DNA of 64,000 nucleotides, taken from positions 22,946-86,945 of the forward strand of contig JAJFBJ010000005.1 of the NCBI GenBank assembly GCA_020697375.1, given 5' to 3'. The notes beneath the pieces are model-generated. The model was given only the letters and a program-made list of their open reading frames with translations. It was not told where the DNA came from and did no database searches. Shown piece after piece: positions 60,601 to 64,000 of this stretch (position 1 is the stretch's first letter; every line of letters begins with the position of its first letter). This DNA is from Nitrospira sp. Its GTDB lineage: Bacteria > Nitrospirota > Nitrospiria > Nitrospirales > Nitrospiraceae. The position numbers and the translations under genes are program-made.

Positions 60601-60982
60601 ATGTGGCGAGGAGGATGAAGCGACGCAAGAAGCCATGATCGAAGAAGTACGGGATCTCCTCCGGACTTTTATGCAATCTCCCGTTTATGACCGGCTGCGC
60701 CGGGCCACGGTGATCGGCCGCGAGGTTCCCTTTTTCATGCCCTGGAATGGAGGCCGGCAAATCATGGAGGGAGTCATCGATCTTCTCTATCGAAACGGCG
60801 GAGATCTCTGGATTGCCGACTACAAGACGGATATGATCCCGCTCGATCAGGTCGAGGCGAGGGCGGAAATGTACCGGGAACAGGCACGTCTCTATCAGGA
60901 AGCGGTCATGCAATCGCTGGGCAGGCCGGTGGCGGGCTTTGAGTTCATCTTCGTGCGCCACGGCGTGGCGGTCATCTTGTGA
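57599..60982 (+). CDS. addA: AddA-like UvrD helicase/nuclease
   Basis: About 1127 aa from GTG 57599, preceded by aagg and overlapping the addB stop by 8 bp; the longer frame to 57287 reads out-of-frame addB. Helicase motifs: Walker A GAGTGKTTLL (residues 29-35), VALTFTNKAATEMK, DEFQDTDPVQ, VGDPKQSIYAFRRAD, TNFRSH, VLTIHKAKGLEF and YVGMTRARE. The C-terminal nuclease has EGVIDLLYRNGG and the DYK of WIADYKTD. With AddB it resects double-strand breaks for RecA-dependent repair. Confidence 0.93.
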   Translation: MTESVHIPDQAARMAAATTFDRNVVVIAGAGTGKTTLLVNRLLYLLMRRSDPLELSRMVALTFTNKAATEMKLRLRERLRLLVTAEGRDSSAGGSAMGSLADLRMRYGWTTDDIVKRADAALRDLEKAQIGTLHSFAAHLLRLYPIEAGITPTFRTDEDGSRFEEHFNGEWNLWLERELEPAGKDHERWRILLDAFSLDELRELAYSLHSDLIDLDELAAQIGDRVLGPGLRDWFVHRLAKAEELLARYDRPKARKIEQVLAAIAGLCRLLLAQGLSGLRAIPIESRELLGKDLGAPAGWTEEDLAEAEALHRIAKRLLKVDHELLQQLMAVLSPFVRLVRESFLDSGWLAFDGLLGKARTLLRDYPAIREQLKKDYRALLVDEFQDTDPVQYEIVLYLAERSGQQASSWRDIELEAGKLFIVGDPKQSIYAFRRADIEAFDHVVDRMEQSGALRCELATNFRSHAQVLDVVNGVFNALLVPQPAVQPPNVPLMVQPNRASQFPDPGVELRLVSSEEEDGLDSAAATRVEAEQIALLIGRLLRPEGEGALPTGSEQALRPGHIALLFRKLTQAEQYLEALRRHHIAYIIDGEKHFYRRQEVIDLVNILRCVDNPHDRIALVGLLRSAVGGLPDSVLVNLQEMQALDYRRADRLVAWASPHAESLKGLYAVLSQLHAEAPRCPLPEAVDLIFRQLPVLELAAASLHGEQAVANLFKVRHMAADLADRPGLTLNGFVELMLTRLTEQPEEAESVLAEDTVDAVRVLTIHKAKGLEFPLVILAGLHHGEGAGRGPARPLIWHDWSTGVQGLDLGDRCSLGAVLAAEKARSREQAERRRLFYVGMTRARECLVLSGALPRRRVRGTLLELLEQAAGTTLGRLDQPDIRLGPVGLRQTILQGEDRPPFRPRETPTMLEAAVMEESLAVRWAQRDQEWDVQRSLPLLLSPSEFVSAVAPVVQREPVRPSRSDLGKAVGTTAHRVLQYWDFDADGDRQLARINRVSLACGEEDEATQEAMIEEVRDLLRTFMQSPVYDRLRRATVIGREVPFFMPWNGGRQIMEGVIDLLYRNGGDLWIADYKTDMIPLDQVEARAEMYREQARLYQEAVMQSLGRPVAGFEFIFVRHGVAVIL

Positions 60983-60998
60983 ACCAAAGGAGGGCGGG

Positions 60999-61403
60999 AT
61001 GAAATCTCTCATATGCGCCGCAGTGGTAACGATGCTGCTGGTCGGTTGTGCCGGTCGGCAAAAGACCGAGGTACGGACGCTCCGTGCGCCGGCCGGGACC
61101 AGTGCCGTGGTGAGTCAACAGTTGGAAGAGGGTAATCAGCTGTTCAAGCAACAGAATTGGTCTGGTGCCAGACAAGTCTATCTGGCGACCATACAGGCCG
61201 AGCCGACACTCGCCGAAGCCCATTACAACCTGGCTTTGACGCTGGAACGATTGAAGGAGAAAGCCGAAGCGAGGAAGCACTACGTCGAAGCGGCCAACCT
61301 AGCACCCGGGAACAGGGTGATTTGGGATGCCCCGCCGTTGCGGGAATATGGCAATGGGACCGATTTCGACAAGAAATCATTCATGGATGCCAAGCCCCAA
61401 TAG
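60999..61403 (+). CDS. TPR-containing lipoprotein
   Basis: 134 aa from the ATG at 60999 (aaaggagggcggg upstream), 16 bp after addA. Lipobox LLVGC. The mature part has two tetratricopeptide repeats, including QLFKQQNWSGARQVYLATIQ and AEAHYNLALTLERLKEKAEA. TPRs bind proteins; the partner is unknown. The tail (YGNGTDFDKKSFMDAKPQ) is polar. Probably an outer-membrane lipoprotein. Confidence 0.8.
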   Translation: MKSLICAAVVTMLLVGCAGRQKTEVRTLRAPAGTSAVVSQQLEEGNQLFKQQNWSGARQVYLATIQAEPTLAEAHYNLALTLERLKEKAEARKHYVEAANLAPGNRVIWDAPPLREYGNGTDFDKKSFMDAKPQ

Positions 61404-61429
61404 CGGCAGAGTCCATGCGGGGTTTGCGC

Positions 61430-62263
61430 TCAGCGCAGGGCGGCAGGCCCCGATTCCGTCGAGACCGGATGCCTGCGCTGGTACGCCATCGCCAACATGA
61501 CCGCTCCCACCACCACCATGGGAACGCTGAGCAGTTGCCCGATCGAAATGGTGCCGAAGATGAACCCGATCTGGGCATCCGGTTCGCGAAAGAATTCCAC
61601 CACAATCCGGCAGAGACCATAGCCCACGAGGAAGGCGCCGAATATGGCGCCCTTCGGCGGGAAGCGCCGGCTGATCAACCACAATACCGTGAACAGCAGG
61701 AGTCCTTCCAGCGAGGCCTCATAGAGCTGAGACGGATGCCGGCAGGCCGGGCCGCCCGCCGGAAAGACCATGCACCAGTCCACGTCGGTAGGGCGTCCGT
61801 AGAGCTCGCCATTGATGAAATTACCGATTCGCCCCAGTCCCAGACCAACCGGGGTCACACCGGCGGCGAGATCGGCAATAGTGAGCACTGAAATGCCTTG
61901 GCGCTTTGCGAAGAGGACCAGCGCCACGATAGTGCCGATCAGCCCGCCATGGAATGACATGCCCCCTTCCCAGACGGCGAAGATCTTGAGTGGGTTTTCC
62001 ACATAGTAGGACAGGTTGTAGAAGAGGACATAGCCGATCCGGCCGCCGGCGAAGACTCCGACCGCCGCATAGACGATCATGTCATAGACCTGGTCCTTGT
62101 TCATCGGCAGCTTCTGCGCCTTGGCCCTTGCCGAGATAATGAAATAGGCGAGGGCGAGGCCGATGAGATACATCAGACCGTACCACCTGAACTGCAACGG
62201 ACCCAATCGCAGGAAGACCGGGTCGATATCTGGATAGGGTATAGCGCGATGCCACGACAACAT
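61430..62263 (-). CDS. lgt: Prolipoprotein diacylglyceryl transferase
   Basis: 277 aa from the ATG at 62263 (ggagtcctcct upstream); five more residues are possible from 62278. Seven membrane helices. The Lgt signature GRIGNFINGELYGR is complete, with the conserved Arg and Asn, and FHGGLIG is present. Catalyses the first step of lipoprotein maturation, transferring diacylglycerol to the lipobox cysteine. Convergent with the TPR lipoprotein gene. Confidence 0.95.
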   Translation of the reverse strand: MLSWHRAIPYPDIDPVFLRLGPLQFRWYGLMYLIGLALAYFIISARAKAQKLPMNKDQVYDMIVYAAVGVFAGGRIGYVLFYNLSYYVENPLKIFAVWEGGMSFHGGLIGTIVALVLFAKRQGISVLTIADLAAGVTPVGLGLGRIGNFINGELYGRPTDVDWCMVFPAGGPACRHPSQLYEASLEGLLLFTVLWLISRRFPPKGAIFGAFLVGYGLCRIVVEFFREPDAQIGFIFGTISIGQLLSVPMVVVGAVMLAMAYQRRHPVSTESGPAALR

Positions 62264-62589
62264 AGGAGGACTCCACATAGTTGCGCGATCTTATGTGAGC
62301 GTCATCGGCTTTGCAAGGCGAGCCGCAAGCCGGCTCTGGGCAACCGTCTGAAGCTGACTCCATGGTTTCTCCCTACGAAGACCTGTCGCTTTTCTGAAAC
62401 GGTTGTCTCCTTCCGTTGTTCAAAAAACAGCACCGTTTATAAGATTTTTCTAACCTATGGTTCATCGATGGAAGAAACGTTCGGCCAATCGGCATCTCCA
62501 TCTGTGGCATGTTTGATGCTGTAGTAATAGATAGCTCTCGCCGGAGCCGGTTCATAAACCTTGTAGGTTTTTAAAAAGGGGGAATTCCA

Positions 62590-62841
62590 ATGTCTACCAA
62601 AGCGCGTGAAGCAGCGAAACTAGCAGCCATGATCGGTGGTGGTGCGGTCGTCGGCGCTGCGCTCGGATTGCTCTTTGCGCCGAAACCGGGTGTCGATACG
62701 AGACGCGAAGTCGCACGTTACGCGCGCAAGGCTCAGGTACAGGCAACTCGCTTCAGTCGGTCGGTGAAGAGCGGTGTGTCCACGGCGGTGGAGCGTGGCA
62801 GGGCATGGGCCAAGAAGGACGATCATAAGGAAGCCGCATAA
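62590..62841 (+). CDS. YtxH-like small membrane protein
   Basis: 83 aa. N-terminal hydrophobic segment AAMIGGGAVVGAALGLLFAP followed by the Gly-Val-Asp-Thr-Arg pattern and a basic helical tail (RYARKAQVQATRFSRSVKS). This is the YtxH/gas-vesicle-GvpP-like arrangement. Such proteins are often stress-associated. Shine-Dalgarno aagggggaa lies before the ATG. Confidence 0.8.
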   Translation: MSTKAREAAKLAAMIGGGAVVGAALGLLFAPKPGVDTRREVARYARKAQVQATRFSRSVKSGVSTAVERGRAWAKKDDHKEAA

Positions 62842-62993
62842 TCTGTCCGGCCTGCTCGATGTAGCCCGGATAGAACGGCACGCACAGGGACTGCCTCGCA
62901 AGGGGCAGACCCTGTCCGTGTCAAGGAGCCTCGCATCGGAGCGGCTTGACCACCCGGAACCCCGATGTTAGATTTCGCCCCGACGATTTCCCA

Positions 62994-63083
62994 GCCGGAG
63001 TGGCGAAATTGGCAGACGCAAGGGACTTAAAATCCCTCGGGCTCACAAGGCCCATACCGGTTCGATCCCGGTCTCCGGCACCA
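62994..63083 (+). tRNA. tRNA-Leu (anticodon UAA)
   Basis: 90 nt including the encoded CCA. The acceptor stem GCCGGAG pairs with CTCCGGC (63073-63079), then A and CCA at 63080-63083. The anticodon loop is CTTAAAA with anticodon TAA at 63028-63030. A long variable arm (CGGGCTCACAAGGCCC region) is typical of leucine. The T loop GGTTCGATCCC is normal. The 3' end is a plausible integration site, given the recombinase remnants next to it. Confidence 0.95.
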
Positions 63084-63103
63084 CTTTTCAATAGTTTACA
63101 TAT

Positions 63104-63575
63104 CTAGACTTCAAGCCCATTCTCTCTTAATAGTGCCGTGGTTGTCAGTGTGGTTGTAGTTCGAGACACCTTTTCGTCTTTCCCACCAAAGTTTGTCACA
63201 CTCACGAGATTCACAGCCTCATGTAACAGACTCCGAACGAGATGCACATAGCGCATCGTCGTCTGCAGGGTCAAATGTCCTAAGAGCTTTGAGACCGTCA
63301 CGATGTCGCGTCCTGGCGAAGCAGTCGAGAGGCGAACGTATGCCTAAGGGAGTGCCAGGAAGCGTCTGAGATACTCGCCCGAATCAGCCTATCGGTGAAG
63401 CGATCGATGATCGGGTAGGGAGCTTGTGGCTTGAGAGGGTCGAGGGCATCAGGAAAGACCCACGGCGAGGCGCAGAACTGCTCCCGCAGCAATTGCATCA
63501 CATTCTCGCTGATCGGTATACGGCGCGTCTTATTGCCCTTGGGAAGAGGAATTGAAATAGTCCGGGCGGTTTCAT
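63104..63575 (-). pseudogene. Tyrosine recombinase (integrase) C-terminal part, frameshifted
   Basis: On the minus strand the upstream frame reads TISIPLPKGNKTRRIPISE, then FPDALDPLKPQAPYPIIDRF and WHSLRHTFASRLLRQ before stopping. After a one-base shift near 63300 the frame resumes with IVTVSKLLGHLTLQTTMRYVHL. The HxLRH and GH...Y active-site blocks of a phage-type integrase are present but split. The N-terminal half is missing. It begins about 20 bp from the tRNA-Leu 3' end. Confidence 0.7.
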
Positions 63576-63605
63576 GTCTCGACGCTCAAGTCGAACCCAT
63601 CGCTC

Positions 63606-64000
63606 ATGAGCCGTCTCCGCATTTATTTCACGCCTATCCTCTCTCTGAAGCTCTCCGAGATTACCCGGCATGTCGTCGTAGGCTGGTCACCATAACGCGT
63701 TGCGCAGCCGCATTCAGGCCATTGGCTCGGTGAAGACCTTGCGAGTCATCTATAACAAGGCCATGGAATGGGAGCTCTACGAAGGGAAGAATCCGGCCTC
63801 TGGCGTCAAAGGGCTGCGCATGAACAGCCGATTGCGCTTTGTCCAGCCGGGAGATGAGATGAAGCAGCTCCTAGAGTCCCTTCTCCAGGAACCGGATGTC
63901 GAGCAAGCCTTCTTTCTCACCCGCCTCCTCTGTGGCTGTCGCTCGGGAGAAGATTGCAACATGCATTGGGGGATCTGGATTGCACGCGCAATCTCTGGCA
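63606..64000 (+). pseudogene. Second tyrosine recombinase remnant, N-terminal and central part
   Basis: Reads IYFTPILSLKLSEITRH, then in another frame AGHHNALRSRIQAIGSVKTL, VIYNKAMEWELYEGKNPASG and QLLESLLQEPDVEQAFFLTR with a final CGCRSGE. This is the SAM-like core-binding region and the start of the catalytic domain of a phage integrase. There are at least two frameshifts (near 63680 and near 63970) and the window ends inside it. Opposite in orientation to the first remnant. Confidence 0.65.

Overview
The window is a GC-rich, gene-dense bacterial chromosome segment. Gram-negative features are plentiful: LolC/LolD, Lnt, Lgt, at least a dozen lipoproteins and a TraF/FadL-like outer-membrane protein. 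The combination of a B12-dependent ribonucleotide reductase, a complete trp cluster, bacterial topoisomerase VI, dodecin and many 'orphan' lipoproteins fits a Nitrospira-like member of Nitrospirota. That assignment is an inference from gene content and was not tested by a search.

Layout. 1-4523: 3' part of nrdJ, a methyltransferase and a membrane protein. 4927-7636: tandem-ACT protein, RlpA-type lipoprotein and a CNNM/CorC-type membrane protein. 7611-12479 (minus): a MoxR-like AAA+ ATPase, an unfamiliar 632-aa partner and ligA, very tightly spaced. 12730-20679 (plus): a LysM lipoprotein followed by trpE-G-D-C-(lipoprotein)-F-B-A; an unrelated small lipoprotein is embedded between trpC and trpF, and an intergenic repeat lies between trpB and trpA. 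20812-23679: GAF protein, lipoprotein and outer-membrane protein. 24017-30439 (minus): lnt-prfB-lysS-lolC-lolD, with prfB using a programmed +1 frameshift. 31001-35488 and on to 36093: membrane and small proteins, a PilZ protein, a VanZ-like protein, a broken flavin-oxidoreductase-like gene, a BamE/SmpA-like lipoprotein and three tandem related lipoproteins.

36068-37320 is a gene graveyard: the tail of a histidine kinase, the N-terminus of a DNA methyltransferase, the N-terminus of an HNH nuclease and a decayed MNT/HEPN pair. 37368-44980: dodecin, a 58-aa protein, a receiver-PAS protein without an output domain, YihY/BrkB, hemerythrin, two small-protein/lipoprotein loci and a methyltransferase. 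45521-48741: topoisomerase VI subunits B and A, then a PII-like protein. 49273-53654: secreted and lipoprotein genes, yacG, an NlpC/P60-like hydrolase and phosphoglucomutase. 53835-61403: a glutaredoxin-like protein, a zinc-ribbon microprotein, addB-addA and a TPR lipoprotein. 61430-64000: lgt, a YtxH protein and tRNA-Leu(UAA) flanked by two decayed tyrosine-recombinase genes, which look like the edge of an old integrated element.

The least explained structure is a family of MITE-like intergenic repeats, at least six fuller copies plus two partial ones. Most copies carry a hairpin whose loop and flank are conserved while the stem sequence changes in a compensated way.
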